Shown: positions 1-16,009, counted from the first letter of the stretch. The stretch is 64,000 nucleotides of DNA from Papio anubis (GCF_008728515.1 NC_044979.1:169988037-170052036); one strand, 5' to 3'. Notes: generated from the sequence alone by a model not told the origin. A program made the numbers and translations.

Positions 1-60
1 AGAGTCTGGCATATGGTAGGAGCGCAATAAACATTCAGTGAATGCAGGCAGGCATGCATG
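1..60 (+). repeat. L2/MIR-like 3' tail fragment
   Basis: The segment reads like the conserved 3' end shared by L2 and MIR elements: a 'tctggcatatggtaggagc' core followed by 'aataaacattcagtgaatg'. It is truncated by the window edge and diverged. Seen directly; the family assignment is from memory of the consensus. Confidence 0.4.
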
Positions 61-2299
<2,239 letters not shown>

Positions 2300-2607
2300 T
2301 TTTTTTTTTTTTTTTTTTTTTTGAGACGGAGTCTCGCCCTGTCGCCCCAGCTGGAGTGCAATGGCGCAATCTCGGCTCACTGCAATCTCCACCTCCCAGA
2401 TTCAAGCGATTCTCCTGCCTCAGCCTCCCGAGTTGCTGGGATTACAGGTGCCCACTACCATGCCCTGCTAATTTTTGTTATTTTTAGTAAAGATGGAGTT
2501 TTGCCATATTGGCCAGGCTGGTCTCGAACTCCTGACTTCAGATGATCCACTCGCCTAGGCCTCCCAAAGTGCTGGGATTACAGGGGTGAGCCACTGCCCC
2601 CAGACTG
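2300..2607 (-). mobile_element. Alu SINE
   Basis: Complete dimeric Alu in reverse orientation, with a T-run at 2300-2322 and then the reverse-complement body. It is flanked by near-identical direct repeats, 'aaatatatttattct' before and 'aaatctatttattct' after (2608-2622), as expected of L1-mediated target-site duplication. Confidence 0.95.
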
Positions 2608-2811
2608 AAATCTATTTATTCTAAGGATCAGAGCTGTAAAAAAATCCTTATGCATGTAAAAGTTCTTTGTATTTTTACTTACAATAACTAGAATCTAAAC
2701 ATGTAAAAATAGAAAAAAAGGTAATTATAGTACATATGATATTATTCTACATAGTAGAATAGTATATGGAGTCCTTAAAATAATGTTTACAAATAATTTA
2801 TAACAACATGG

Positions 2812-3113
2812 GGCTGGGCATGGTGGCTCACACCTGTAATTCCAGCACTTTGGGAGGCCAAGGCGGGTAGGTCACCTGAGGTTAGTAGTTCAAGACCAGC
2901 CTGGCCAACATGGTGAAACCTGTCTCTACTAAAAACACAAAAATTTAGTTGGGCGTGATGGTGGGCACCTGTAATCCCAGGTATTTGGGAGGCTGAGGCA
3001 AGAGAATCACTTGAACCCAGGAGGCAGAGGTTGCAGCGAGCCAAGGTCATGCCATTACATTCCAGCCTGGGTGACAAGAGTGAAACTCTGACACAAAACA
3101 AACAAACAAAAAA
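2812..3113 (+). mobile_element. Alu SINE
   Basis: Full-length dimeric Alu beginning GGCTGGGCATGGTGGCTCAC, with A-rich linker near 2930 and an (AACA)n-type tail at about 3090-3113. Moderately diverged (AluS or AluJ age). Confidence 0.95.
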
Positions 3114-3358
3114 CCAACAGGGAAGATCTTTATATTATCATACTAAGTGAAAAATACAAAAACAGAAAACAAAACAAAATCCCCCACAAAACCCAAGGCC
3201 CTAAATTGTAAATATGAGATGCCAGGCAATATTTCAAAAGTCTATAAGGAAGCACGCCACCATGTTAACATTGTCTATTAGTGGTGGGCCTATCGGGGAT
3301 TTATTATCTTATTTATGCTACTTCATGTTTTCCTTCCTTTTTTGTTTTGCAACAACTC

Positions 3359-3736
3359 TGTATTAGTCTGTTCTCACACTGTCACAAAGAACTGCCTGAA
3401 ACTGGGTAGTTTATAAAGAAAAAAGGTTTAATTGATTCACAGTTCAGCATGGCTGAGGAGGCCTCAGGAACTTACAATCATGGCCGAAAGCGAAGCAAAC
3501 ATGTCCTTCTTTACATGGCAGCAGGACAGAGAAGTGCAGAGCAAAGTGGAAGGAAAAGCCCCTTATAAAACCATCAGATCTCATGAAAACTCACTCACTA
3601 TCATGAGAATGGCATGGAAGAACCGCCTCCATGATCCAATCACTTCCCACAAAGTCCCTCCTGTAACACGTGGGGATTACAATTTGGATTACAATTCAAG
3701 ATGAGATTTGGGTGAGGACACAGCCAAACCATATCA
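3359..3736 (-). mobile_element. THE1/MST-type MaLR solo LTR
   Basis: Read on the minus strand it starts TGATATGGTTTGGCTGTGTC and ends with CAGACTAATACA, the hallmark of THE1/MST LTRs of the ERVL-MaLR group, at about the usual length. No internal region adjoins, so it is a solo LTR. Flanking bases 'aactc' and 'aacgc' could be a decayed 5-bp target duplication. The plus-strand 90-codon frame at 3432-3704 is an LTR shadow. Confidence 0.85.
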
Positions 3737-4788
3737 AACGCTATGTACTTTAATATTTAAGAAAAATTACATAACCTTTATGTGAAAATTCCCTGGATTT
3801 TTCGCCTCAAGGTCATGCTGTACATATACAGTATCCTCCTGCCTACCTCTCCAAATGGATAATGGATTGAAGCAAAAGGCTTGTCCCACCAACCATTGAT
3901 GTGTAACCCTCTTAGTAACAATTTATAGACCAGGTAAATGTGTGGAGCAGCCCAGATCAGCTGGAGGGAGCATTATTCCCATCGGAATGTGGAGCAATGC
4001 CTGCCCACCTGTCACCTGGTTACGGTGAAGACAGTATGAATGGAAGCATTGCCAGAAACTAAAGGCTTATGTAAGTGATGCTGTTCTTATGTCTCCTCTT
4101 CCTCTCTATCTCACATATGATGAATTATTTTATTATGATCATTCTGTGGTTGTTATTTTCTTTTTGAAACGATAAGACATGATTACAGATGAGAAAGAGT
4201 GTATTTTGTAATCCTTGATGAACTTGAAATGGTTTCCTCTTTTTTTCCCTTTTTTCTTCTTCCTTCTCCCTTCACTCTTTCATTCTCGCCTCTCTCCATT
4301 TTATAGGTATGATTGATCTTGAAATAATGATAACAGAACCATAGCCTATATAGTCCTTGGGTCACTTCTGTCTCTATTTCTCTTTCTTCCTTCCTCTTTT
4401 TCTCTTGGTCCCTTTGCTAGAGGGGTGGTGAGCATGGCTCCCTGCCCCTCTCAGTGGGTTTATCTTCATTTTCCATGAGCTTCCACCTCACTGCATGTGA
4501 CTTCAAAGCCAAAGCTCCAGCCACTTCTCATCCTTTCTTAGGAAAATCTCAAGTCTTAACTTGAAAGCTGAATGTCCTGCTTTTGTTCCTAACTCTGCTC
4601 ATGGGATAACGGAGGAAGAAAAGCTCAGCCTGTTACTAGAAAGGACAGATCTGCAGTGTAACCCATCTAGTATGCAGGGTCATGTGCACAGTTCTTTACT
4701 CTTCCCTCTGACTGCCCTTCAGTTGGTGTCCAGATGCTCCTGTGTTAGCCTGGGGACATTCCTTGCCCTTTGGCCCCTCTTTTGTTGC
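3737..4788. other. Non-coding DNA, no recognised element
   Basis: Unique-looking sequence with a pyrimidine-rich stretch near 4228-4300 and 4375-4415. No exon, RNA gene or named repeat is recognised. Confidence 0.55.
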
Positions 4789-5074
4789 CTTTTTCTTTTT
4801 CCTTAGACAAGGTCTAACTCGCTGCCCAGGCTGGAGTGCAGTGGTGCGTTCATTGCTCATTGCAACCTCGAACTCCTGGCTCAAGACGTTCTCCCAGTTC
4901 AGCCTCCTCAGTAGCTGGAACTACAGTTGTGCATCACCATGCCTTGGCTAATAAAAAAATTTTTTTGTAGAGACAGGAGTCTCAGGCTGGTCTCAAACTT
5001 CTGGCCTCCAGTGATCCTCCTGCCTTGGCCTCCCAAAGTGTCGGGGCTATGGGCATGAGCCATTGTGCCTTGCC
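4789..5074 (-). mobile_element. Old Alu (AluJ-like)
   Basis: Reverse-oriented Alu with a short interrupted T tail and a strongly diverged body ('aactcctggctcaagacg', 'ggaactacagttgtgcatca'). The diagnostic wording fits the oldest Alu class. Confidence 0.85.
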
Positions 5075-8000
5075 CTTTGTTGTTTTTTCAGTCCTTTACC
5101 CTATGGTTTCTACTATCCTCAGGGACAACTCTCATTTCCCTGGGGCTTCTGGATCTTCAGCAAGACACACCCCTAAAGGCAAACAATCTTTAGCAGCAGC
5201 GGAGCATAAACTGAGTGCTGTTATGCTAAAAGCAAAATATTTCCCCCCCATGAGAAAGTCTAAGGGGAGCAAGGGCCCTGAAGTCCCCATCCTGCCCCCC
5301 TCCAGTGACAGGTGATGGGGAACGGAATGACGAAAGAGACCCCACCCAGCTACCTGGTGTATCAACCCCCTCACCCAGTGCTGTCCACAGGTCAGTCCCC
5401 ATCCCACACGGTGGCTTACCACATCCACATCTTATGAGAGCCATTTGTTGCTCCCCAGTCTCTTCTGTCCCCCTTCTTTGACCAACATTTCCCTGTCTGA
5501 TTTGCTTGGTCATAGGTGGCCTGTGTCAGTTTCCTCCCAGGACTCTCTTTGCCTGGGAATAAGTGCTATATGTGAGAAGCGTCCCTCCCAAGTGCTGCGT
5601 GCAGCCTCCTGGCATTCTCCTAAGACTTCCTAGAGGATTGCTCTGGTTCCAAAAAGAAACCAGCCACAACCTGTTTGGAGCCCTGCAGGATGTTCCAGCT
5701 CACCAACTTCATTCCCCACTACTCTGCCCCTCTAGCGGAGCTTCTAGACCAGCAACCAAGGTGCCTCCATTCGTTGTACATGACTCACCTTTCCCCCTTC
5801 CAGACCCTTCTTCATGGGTCTAGCCTCTGTTTCCAGCTTTACACAGCACAGGCTGATGCCTGCCACTGAACGGGACCCAGGACTTTTTCAAACCTCAGTC
5901 CCCAGCAAAGGTCTGAGAATGGGCACCCTGACCAGCTCTGAGCCTCTAGGCATAGGGTCTATTTGTTTACTTTAATTTTGAATTCACTTTTAAGATTTAA
6001 GAATTGAGAGCTCTCATATTCAACAAAATTCAGGGGATCTAGAAACATCATGCCCACTTTTGGCAGAGTAGCCAACTGGCAGAAACTGATGCTGACGCTG
6101 TCAGCTTCCTATACAAAATGCAAACCAGAGTTTACCACAGGCCCCGCTACTCCACATTCTCCTCCACAAGGACACTCAGCAGGCTCCTGTGCTGAACGGC
6201 CTGCCTGGTTCTGTAGGTGTAGGGTTTGTCACTCTGTTCCAGGACCTACTTTCCGCAAAGCGCCTTACCCGGCTGTTTCTTCCCTTGGCATACCTGAGAA
6301 CTCCTTTCCTCATTGAATTGCTTTGACCTTGCTAATTAGTTGTGTTGCAAGTGCTTTTTGGCTATGTCAGCTATGTATGTTCTGTTTATCATTTTAGAGC
6401 AATGGTTATTAATTTTTTCAGATTCTTCTTGGGAATTTGAGAAAAAACTATGGTTCTCCTCCACCATCCTGCCCCCGCCCACCCCAATGCACACATGTGC
6501 AACATTTGTTCTACAATTCAAGAGCTCTCTAGACCCCTGATATGTTGGCAATTGGTGGCTGCCACATTAGGAACCCCTGATTTAGGGGAAGGACTGTTTT
6601 TTCCATTAGACAAACTCAACTGCATAGCATCAATTTCATGGGTCTCTACTGTGCACTGTGCCCAAAAAATGCCACTGAATGCTGCCTGACTGGTGGATAG
6701 TAAGACTGTCCATTAATGTGGTCATTTAGGCTGCCTCTGCCCAGGTCTTGGGGTCATTGGCACTAATTCACAGCACCCTCAAGTCACCCAGGGAAGATGA
6801 GATGCAGTTGGCTATAGACCCACAGGTTCGGGCATTACAACTGCCCTTGCAGTTGACAAATAACCACAACCTTCACATTGTTATGAAGAGAGCACAAATC
6901 CAATTAAGAAAGCTTTTCCGAAAGAAATAACAATGTTCCCACCCCCTCTGTCACTCCCCACCTGCTTTTTGTCCCAGAATAATGCTGTGCTGATAGGAAC
7001 ATGGATAAATTAATTACAGTCTGGAATGTTATTCATGGGTAGGAAAAAACACTAAATCTTCTCGCACAATGTTTGACATTTAAAGATAAACATTGCCTTT
7101 ATGTTTTTTTTAAACCTCAATCAACCTAGTTTACGCAGACATAGGTATAATCCTTTTAAATGCTGTGGATTTTTAAATTGCAAAGGTAACAATATGCTGA
7201 GTGTTTTACCCAGTCAGAGAACCAGGAGATGCAGGAATGAGATTAGCATCTCTTTAGTTCCTTGCATATTTGATATTATTTTGGTGTACCTCCAATTCCT
7301 GATAACATAGAAGCACTCTTGTGACTGAAGTCCCTGAAATGGAAGGACATTGGTAACCCTGAATTTAAAACAAGCACAGGCAGCCTTTGTGGGAATGTGT
7401 GTGAAGGTCACTTTCTAGAAACAGGACGGTCCGTAGCCATTGCCAAGGTTTCTGTGTCGTTTCAACCAGAACCTTAGGCCTGGTAGTCTGGATGGATGTG
7501 GGTTGGCATGGTCCTCTATGGGCATTAAATGAATAAATGGATATAACAGAGGTGGTGTCTGGCATGACTCAAAGAAGGATGAGAGGAAACATATTCAAAT
7601 GAAATTTTTAGAAAAGCAAATTTCAAAAAAAATGCTTAAGTATAAAATATTTTGATGACAACCATGATTTTCAAATTGAATCCTTATTCTAAGTAATGAT
7701 CTAATCTGAACTTAGACCCCTTTTCTTAAGTTTTTTCTCAATAAGCCTTTGATGTCTAGTCAGTTCAATTCAGTATTTACTGAGTCCCTATATGGATAGG
7801 GTATAGGGCATGAATCAAATACATGTCCAGAATTGCCCACAATGCAGAGCACCCCACCCATATCTCCAAAGACTTCCCGGCAGAAGTGATCTCTGCCTGC
7901 TGGGACAGATGTATAGACTTCAACAGCAGCAAGGTGGCCCCTCTGACTACTGCCTTGGGATCCACATTGCTCTTAGAACTATTCCTCTTTTTTCATCCCT

Positions 8001-9217
8001 GAGGCCCCCACCAAAGCTCAGCCTGGATCAATTTTTTTCTAGGAATCTGACACATTTCCAGGCTGATTTCCTAACCTAGTCAGACCCTCTTCCATCTGTC
8101 TTTGGGTGGTCCATTTTCTACTTCATTTTCCACCTCACATGTTGGCCATTGATGACCACATCAGCTTTTCTATGCTATAAGCTCCCAAGGAACAGGTTCT
8201 ATCAAATGATTGGCCTTTCAGCTCTCTACTGTGACCAGAAAGTTGCCTGGTACATAAAAAGGGGTTCACAGGTATTTCTCATGTGGATAACTGGTTACTT
8301 ATCTATGCATGATTTGGGGGATCCCCCACTTCCTGGACTAATTGTAAACCACATTGTACCACCTGGGGGTGCCTGAGCACAACAGAGCTAAGTGAACATT
8401 TCATCAGTCTAATTGAATTCAGTGGAATGTTGGGGCCTGGAAATTTGGACTAGGAAGGTAAGCAGCAGGAATAAGTGTGAATGACAGTATCTAAATTAAA
8501 ATCTGTTGCCATGAAAGATCAGACCTTTTCTCCTCTGATTTGTCCTTCTAGAAATCACAAGATGCCCAAAGAATCATAAGCAATGGGTAACTAGGCAAGG
8601 GAATTATCTTTGATAAATGCCATGATTGCTCAGTGTCCCATTTCTCTTGGAAAGAAGAGTGACCCAAAGACTAAACTGAGATTGGGGTTTGCAGCTAGCC
8701 TTCCATCTACTAAACCTGAGCTGAAGTACTTTGAGCTCTTTATTTCTTGTTTATCTCATTTGTCACTCAGATGAGAAGAATGCCCGCTCTGTTTGACTCA
8801 GTGTCAGTGTGATGAAGTAAAATAGCTTCTTTAAATCCCTCTGCAACAAGGCAGTGAATTGAAAATAAGACAGATAGGGAAGAACATTCTGGGCAAGACA
8901 GCTCAATGAGTTCATGCTTCGATCCATCTCTCAGCTCTGAACACAAAGCCATGACAGGCAGGTATAAAAATAGAAAGCTAAAAAGGGATGTCTGGATTAA
9001 CAGAAGCAGAAGAGACACTGCCAGAAGCGTCTGACCTACTGGGCTCTTTGTCTAAAATCAGCAGGGAGTTTGGCCTCTGCTGGGCAATCCCAAGACGTCC
9101 CGCCCAAGATGGCAGGCAGGAACCAAGTACTTGCTTAAAGTCAGGAACTAGGGTGGGGCCCCGAAAGAAAGTCATAGCGCCTCACTGCTGCCTAGAGACC
9201 AAGCTTTTAGAAAAATA
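5075..9217. other. Unique non-coding DNA
   Basis: About 4 kb with no gene I can support. At 7755-7850 there is an L2-like trace ('cagtatttactgagtccc'). Open frames up to 96 codons occur but none carries a family signature. This is one of the longest stretches in the window free of recognisable young transposons. Confidence 0.5.
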
Positions 9218-11600
9218 AGGTTGAGGGGCCAAGATGGCCGATTAGATGCAGCTGCAGTCCGCGGCGCTCATGGAGAGGAATGAAAACTGCCAGTGAATTC
9301 AGCACCTTCTACTAAAATATCCAGATTCTCAGTCCCACTCGGACTGACTAGGCAGACAACTAGACCCATGGAGGATGAAGAAAAGCAGACTGGGAAAACG
9401 GTCCACCCGAGAGCGACACGGAGCCAAAGGAACCCCCAACCCCAGCAAAGGGAAGTGGTGAGTGACTGCGACACCACCTGCAAAACCATGCTTCTCCCAT
9501 GGATCTCTGCAACCCGCAGATCGGGAGATCCCGTCATGAGCCCGTGCCACCAGGGCCTTGGGTCAGACACACAGAGCTGTGCAGAGTCACGGCAGAGCCG
9601 CTACTCAGGCACACACAAAGGCCCTGGAGTTTTACATACTCCAGCCTAAGGAATCCCAGCAAGGCAGGGGATCCACTCATATATTCCCCTAGGAAGACAG
9701 CTGAATCCAGGGAGCCAAACAGCATTGCTCTCCAGGCCCCGTTTACACAGCACTTCACAAGTTCGGGCCCACTGGAATTTCTGCCAGCCAGTGGTGACAG
9801 CCTGGAGTCAGCCTGAGATGGACTGAGCTCTCGTGGGTAGAGGCAGCCACCATCTCTGCAGTTCAGTTGACTCAGCCATTCTCGCCTGCCAGCTCCGGGG
9901 AGTCCAGGCAGTCCAGACGAGGAGGAGTCTCCCACAACGTAGCACAGGCGCTGTGCCAGATCGTGGCCACACTGCTTCTTTAAGTGGGACCCAGATCCAA
10001 TCCTCCTCACTGGGTGGGGCCTCCCTGTGGGAATTTCAGCAGCTCCAGCCAGGGTTATGTGGACAAAACTCTGCTCTCTCCTGGGACGGGGACCCCCATG
10101 GGAAGGGGTGGCCAACGTCGCTGCAGTTCAGTGCACTCAGTCTTTCCAGCCTGCTGGCTCTGGAGAGTTCAGGCGGTCTGAACGAGGAAGGGTCCCCTCA
10201 ACGCAGCACACCCGCTACACCTGCTCTAACAAAAAGCAGCTAGACTGCTTCTTTAAGTGGGCCCCTGGTCCCGTTTCTCCTGATTGGGTGAGACCTCTCG
10301 ATAGGGGTCTCCAGACACCTCCTACAGGAGAGATCAGGCAGGCAACAGGTCAGTACATCCCTGGGATGGAGCTCACAGATAAAGGAGCAGGCTGCCATCT
10401 TGCTGTTTTGCAGACTTCACTGGTGATACCTTCAGGTATGGGAAAAACCAAGGCAACTAGGGTCTGCAGCAGACCCTGAGCAAACCACAGCAGCCCTATG
10501 GAAGAGTGACCTGACCGATAAAAGAAAAACAAACAAACAGAAAGCACCACCAATAACATCAACAAGGAAAACCTCATTTAAAGGTGAGCAACCTCAAAAA
10601 TCAAAGGTTGATAAGCCCACAAAGATCAGAATCAATACAAAAACGATGAAAACTCAAAAAGCCAGAGTGCCTCTTCTCCTCCAAATGACTGCAACACCTC
10701 TCCATTAAGGGCACAGAACTGGGCTGAGGCTGAGATGGCTGAAATGACAGAAGTAGGCTTCAGAAGGTGGGTAATAATGAACTTTGATGAGCTAAAGAAG
10801 CATTTTGTAACATTAAAAAGTGGGGAAATGACATGAACAGATACTTCTCAAAAGAAGACATTCATGCAGCCAACAAACAAATGAAAAAAAGCTCAACATC
10901 ACCCATCATTAGAGAAATGCAAATGAAAACCACAGTGAGATACCATCTCACTCCCATCAGAATGGTTATTATTAAAAAATCAAGAAACAACAGATGCTGG
11001 TGAGGTTGCATACAAAAATGAATGCTTTTACACTATTGGTGGGAGTACAAATTAGTTCAACCATTATGGAGGACAGTGTGGCAATTTCTCAAAGATCTAG
11101 AGGCAGAAATACCATTAGGTCCAGCAATCCCATTACTGGGTACATATAGCATTCTATTATATATATATAATAGGAATACAAATCATTCTGTTCTAAAGAT
11201 ACATGCATATGTTCATTGTAGCACTATTCATAATAGCAAAGACATGAAATCAACCTAAATGCTAGACTGGATAAAGAAAATGTAGTTCATATGCACCATG
11301 GAATACTATGCAGCCATAAAAAGAAAAGAGATTATGTCCTTTGCAGGGACATGGATGGAGCTGGAAGCCGTTATCTTCAGCAAACTAATGCAGGAACAGA
11401 AAACCAAACACTGCATGCTCTCATTTATAAGTGGGAGCTGAATGATGAGAACACATGGCCACATGATGGGGAATAACACACACTGGGGTCTGTCAAGGAG
11501 CAGGGAGAGACAGCATCAGAAAGAATAGCTAATGGATGCTGGGCTTAATACCTACATGATGGGTTGATCTGTGCATTTTGTAACCAAATGTGCCTGTAAT
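9218..11600 (+). mobile_element. L1 with 5'UTR joined to ORF2 3' end (internal deletion)
   Basis: Begins with the primate L1 5' end, including the YY1-site sequence CAAGATGGCCG at 9230-9240. A GC-rich L1 5'UTR runs to about 10815. The sequence then switches within 'aaaaagtgggg' to the last part of ORF2 ('acatgaacagatacttctca', then the 'agaaatgcaaatgaaaacca' region) and continues through the 3' end to about 11600. ORF1 and most of ORF2, normally over 4 kb, are missing, so the copy is dead. The 5'UTR style suggests a pre-L1PA7 primate L1 or an L1PB. The antisense 193-codon frame at 9534-10115 lies wholly in the 5'UTR. Confidence 0.9.
9833..10290 (+). repeat. Tandem duplication inside the L1 5'UTR
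   Basis: Two diverged copies of a unit of about 265-283 bp lie head to tail. 'ctgcagttcag' occurs at 9856 and 10121, and 'tgcttctttaagtggg' at 9973 and 10256. In between, the copies share a 'ctccgggga/ctggagag'-type and 'cgaggaggagtc/cgaggaagggtc'-type order. Indels explain the two spacings. Confidence 0.75.
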
Positions 11601-11649
11601 TTATGATCCAATTCAAGTTGAATTTTTTATAAAAGATAAAGGAAAGATT

Positions 11650-13880
11650 AGGATTATGTTTTTATATAGAAATTAGTTGTTTCAGTACCATTTGTTGACA
11701 AGCCTAATCTTTCTCACTAAATTAAGCTTAGAATATTACAACAAGTTAAGCCACCATTTCAAAATAAAAAGGCGAACTAAAGAGATTTTCAGAATTTCAT
11801 AGATAAAGACAATTCACATTTGCTAAAATGTATCCTATTAATACTAATGGTTGTACTTCAGCCATAAGAAAAGAGGACAGAAGGGAATGTGTGAAAATCA
11901 GTATTAAATGATAGTCAATTAAAAATAAAATTAAAAATTTGAAAGAATAATAATCACTGAAACTGATAAATAATGTTAACATTTTAATAGCCATTAAATT
12001 CACAAAATAATAATAATTAGTTTTGGAATTTTTTAAAGAATAAGATGAGTTAAATGGTTGAAAGTTCAATAGATTAAGACAGTTTTCTGAGTCCTTGATG
12101 TGATTGGGAAGAAGACAGAAATATTTAACAACTAGAGATTTTGTATGAAATTCATAGTTTACTAAGTATGCTAAAATTTTAGATAATTACAAAAAGGACA
12201 TAAGTAATCTACAAGTTGCAAAGCAGCAAAGTTATTTTCTTTGATATAAATAAAAGGGAATGTATAATGTTTTCTTACACCAATGAGAAATAGGAGGGAA
12301 AAATACTTTAAGAGAAAAAGTTGTTAAATAGAAATCAAAATGTAACATGATAAAAATATATGCCAGTACATCAATAATCATAATATCTTTAAATGGAGTA
12401 AGCACACAAAAGACTAGAATGACTACACTGAATAACAAAATAAAATCTAATTGTATGCTGCTTACAAGATATACATTTGAAATAAAACCAAATTGAAAAC
12501 TTGAAAATTAAGTTGTTAAAAAATACTAAGCAAAGGCTAACCCACAGAAATCTAAGGTAACAATATTAACATAAGACAAAGTAAAAATTCAGTTGATTAA
12601 TAGTATACAAAGATCACTCAATTTAATAAAAGGAAACAATCTGCTAGGAAGATATTACAATTATGGGTATGTAATTAACTATACAGACTCAACAAATATA
12701 AAACAATCTGGGCAGATTTATAAGACATTGATATATTTATCTATCTTATCAATTCCCTTAAGGGGAACTGAGTTGTAGGGAGACGTTTAACACGTTTCTC
12801 TCAGCAACTGATAGATCTGCCCGCCCCAACATAGTAAGCATATAGAATATTTCAGTAATGAAATTAACAAAGTTCATTAAATATATATAGAGAGAGAACA
12901 CCACACCCAACCAATAGACAATATACATTTTTTTAGCAAGTGTTCATGGAACATTTTTTACAGTTTGGTCATGTACTAGGTCATGAAAGAAGTCTCAACA
13001 ACATTTTAAATACTAGTTTTACATACACGCTTGACTCTATGATCAAAATGCAGTTAGGTTATAAATCAGCAATAAATTTATGGTCAATAAATCTTCACAT
13101 ATCTGAAAACCAACAACCAAGTACATGTCTACTTAACCCATTGGTTAGAGAAGAAAACATTTTAGAAACATAAAATACTAAATGCCATAGAAAATACTAT
13201 ATATGTAAGTTTCTGGGATGCAGCTAACATGGTTCTTAGAGGTAAATTGATAGCATTAAATGAATTTTTGAAAAGAAAAATGATAGAAAATAAGTTTAAC
13301 TCAAAAAACAAAGGAGACATATGAAATAAACTAAAGAAAGTAGATTAAACAAAATTTTAAAAACAAAATTAGCAAAAATGAAAATGAAAAAGGAGAGAAG
13401 AGCTACTAGATGAAAAGCTACTCAAGGAACACAGTTTGAACATTTAAATGAGATGTATATTTTTCCAGAAAAAAATATAAACTTCCAAAGTCAATTTATG
13501 AATAAATAGAGCTTCATCATAAAACTGGAATCTGTAAAAAGTATCAGTTCAATAGATGGATTTACTAACATATTAGACACAGCTGAAGAAATTATTTATG
13601 AATTAGAATGTAAGTCAGTTAAAAATATTCAGGGTGAAACACAAGAGAAAAAATAACGAAAAATACAAAAAAAAAAAAAAGAGTATAAGAGATGTAAGGA
13701 AAAAGATTAAGACAAGTGCAGTTAGAGGCTGAGAAGTACAGAAGAAAGTGAACAGAGCATAAGAGATATTTGACGAGATAGGTACTGAGAATTTTCCAAA
13801 ACTGATTTTTAAAAATGAAGCCACGGGTGAAGGAAGTATTTAAAATTTCAAGCAAAATTACTTTAAGAAAAATCAAACTT
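11650..13880 (+). mobile_element. Ancient L1M/HAL1-like fragment
   Basis: Very AT-rich sequence whose later part follows L1 ORF2 endonuclease-region order: 'tctctcagcaactgatagat' near 12797, 'ttgactctatgatc' in the region of the usual hydrophilic block, and 'ggatgcagctaacatggttc' near 13216 matching the conserved 'ggatgcagctaaagcag'. All frames are broken by stops. The left edge is vague. Confidence 0.65.
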
Positions 13881-16009
13881 TCTTGGGTGCATCATATTAA
13901 AATGTTGAAAACAAAAAATAAAGAGAAAATCTTAAAATCAGGCAGAGAGGAAAAAGATATATAGGAATCACCAGTAAGATAGATACTGTACCTCATATCT
14001 CAAAAGAAAGATTGAATACTACAGAAAATTGAATGACGTCTTTAAAGTGCTGAAAGAAAATAACCACCCACCTAGAACTCTATACCTAATGAAAATATCG
14101 TTTAAAAATGAAGGCAAAATGAAGACTCTAATAATTCAAGGAGCATTCTGTAATCCCTAATGTTTTAACTAAAATAATGACAGAATGTATAAATAATTAA
14201 TAATGGGAAAATATGAAACAAAGAAAAATACTTCATTAATCTAAAAAGGATAAGAAATAATAGGTACATAGACAAGTGTAACAAATAGAAACATTACAGA
14301 GTTGGTAGAACTATGAGGAGAAATAGATGAATCCACCATTCAACACAATTTAACAGAAACAGATACAGCACGCTAAAAATCAGTGCAAACATAGTTGAAT
14401 TCAGTAGCACCATCAATCAACTGGATCTAATTCATCTAAAACTTCATCCAACAACAGCAGAATACACATTCTTCTCAAGCTCACATGGAACACTCACCAA
14501 GACAGACCACATTCTGCATCATAAAATATACTTGGCAAATTTAGAAGAATCAAAATCACCCTATGTCTGCCCTCAGACCACAATGGAATGAAAACTAGAA
14601 ATCAGTGACAGAAAGATAGCGGGAAAAATCCCCAAGTACTTGGAGGTTAAACAATACACCTAATAATACATAAGCCAAAGAAGAAATCTCAAGGTAAATT
14701 TTAAAATATTTTAAACTAAATGAAAATAAAAATATATCTTGTCAAAATTTGTGAGATGCAGCAAAAGCAGTATTTAGAGGAAAAGTTGTAGCATTAAATG
14801 CAGATGTTAGAAATGAGAAAAGTTCTAAAATTAACAATCAGCTTTCAGCATGGAAAACTGGAGAAAGAAGAACAACTTAAACCTAAAGCAAATAGAAAAA
14901 AAAAAGAAATAAGAAAAATTAATTAAAAATAGGAAATAAGTGAAGAAAATCGACAAATCCAAAAGCTGGTTCTTTGAAAATATCAATAAAATTGACAAAC
15001 TTCTAGTTAGGCTAAGAACAAAAAACAGGAGACACAAATTACCAATATTAGATATGAAAGAGAGTCATCACTACTGATTACATGAATATCAAAATTATCA
15101 TTTAAAAATACTGAAAATAACATTATGCCCACAATTTTGAAGAACCTTGATGAAATGGACCAATTCTTTGAAAGACCCAAACTGCCAAAACTCACACAAG
15201 GAAAAATAGATCTGAATAGGCCCATATTTAGTAGATAAACTGAATCAGTAATTAATAGCCTTCCAAAAAGAAATCACCAAGCTAACATGGTTTCCCTGGT
15301 AAATTCTAACACCTTTAAAATAAATGATATTAGTTCTCTGTAGTCTCTTTCAGAAAATAGAAGCAGAGGAAACACTTTCTAATTCATTATATGAGGTTAA
15401 AATTATCCTAATACCAACAGCAGACATTACAATAAAGACAAAATACAGACTAATGTCTCTAATGAATGTAGATGCAAAAATCCACAACAAAATATTAACA
15501 AATCAAATACAATAATGTATATAAAGAATTATACATCACAAACGAGTGAGATTTATTTCAGGTATGGAAGCCTGGTTTAACATTTGAGAATCAGTTAATG
15601 GAACCCACCACATCAACAGGCTGAAGACAAATAATCATATGATCATATCAATTGATGAAGAAAAAGCATATGACAAAATCCAAACCTATTCATGATGAAA
15701 ACTCTCAGCAAACTAGGAATTCAACTTCATAAAGCACATCTACAAAAACCTACAGCTAACATCATTCTTGATGGTGAGAAACTGAATGTTTTCTCCTTAA
15801 GATCAGGAATTAGACCAAGATGTCCCCTCTCACAACTCCTATTCAACATTATACTGGAAGTTCTAGCTTGTGTTAAAAACAAGAAAAGGAAATAAAAGAC
15901 ATACAAGTTGGGAAGGAAAAAATAAAACTGTCTTTTCCATAAATGACATGTTTGTCTATTTAGAAAATCCCAAGAATTAACTAAAATTTCTTGGAATTAG
16001 TAAGTGATT

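Noticed and set aside
9534..10115. 193-codon antisense frame in the L1 5'UTR (ORF0-like?)
   Set aside because: Primate L1 ORF0 is antisense in the 5'UTR but only about 70 residues, and I see no convincing match. The frame spans the duplicated GC-rich unit and is probably incidental.
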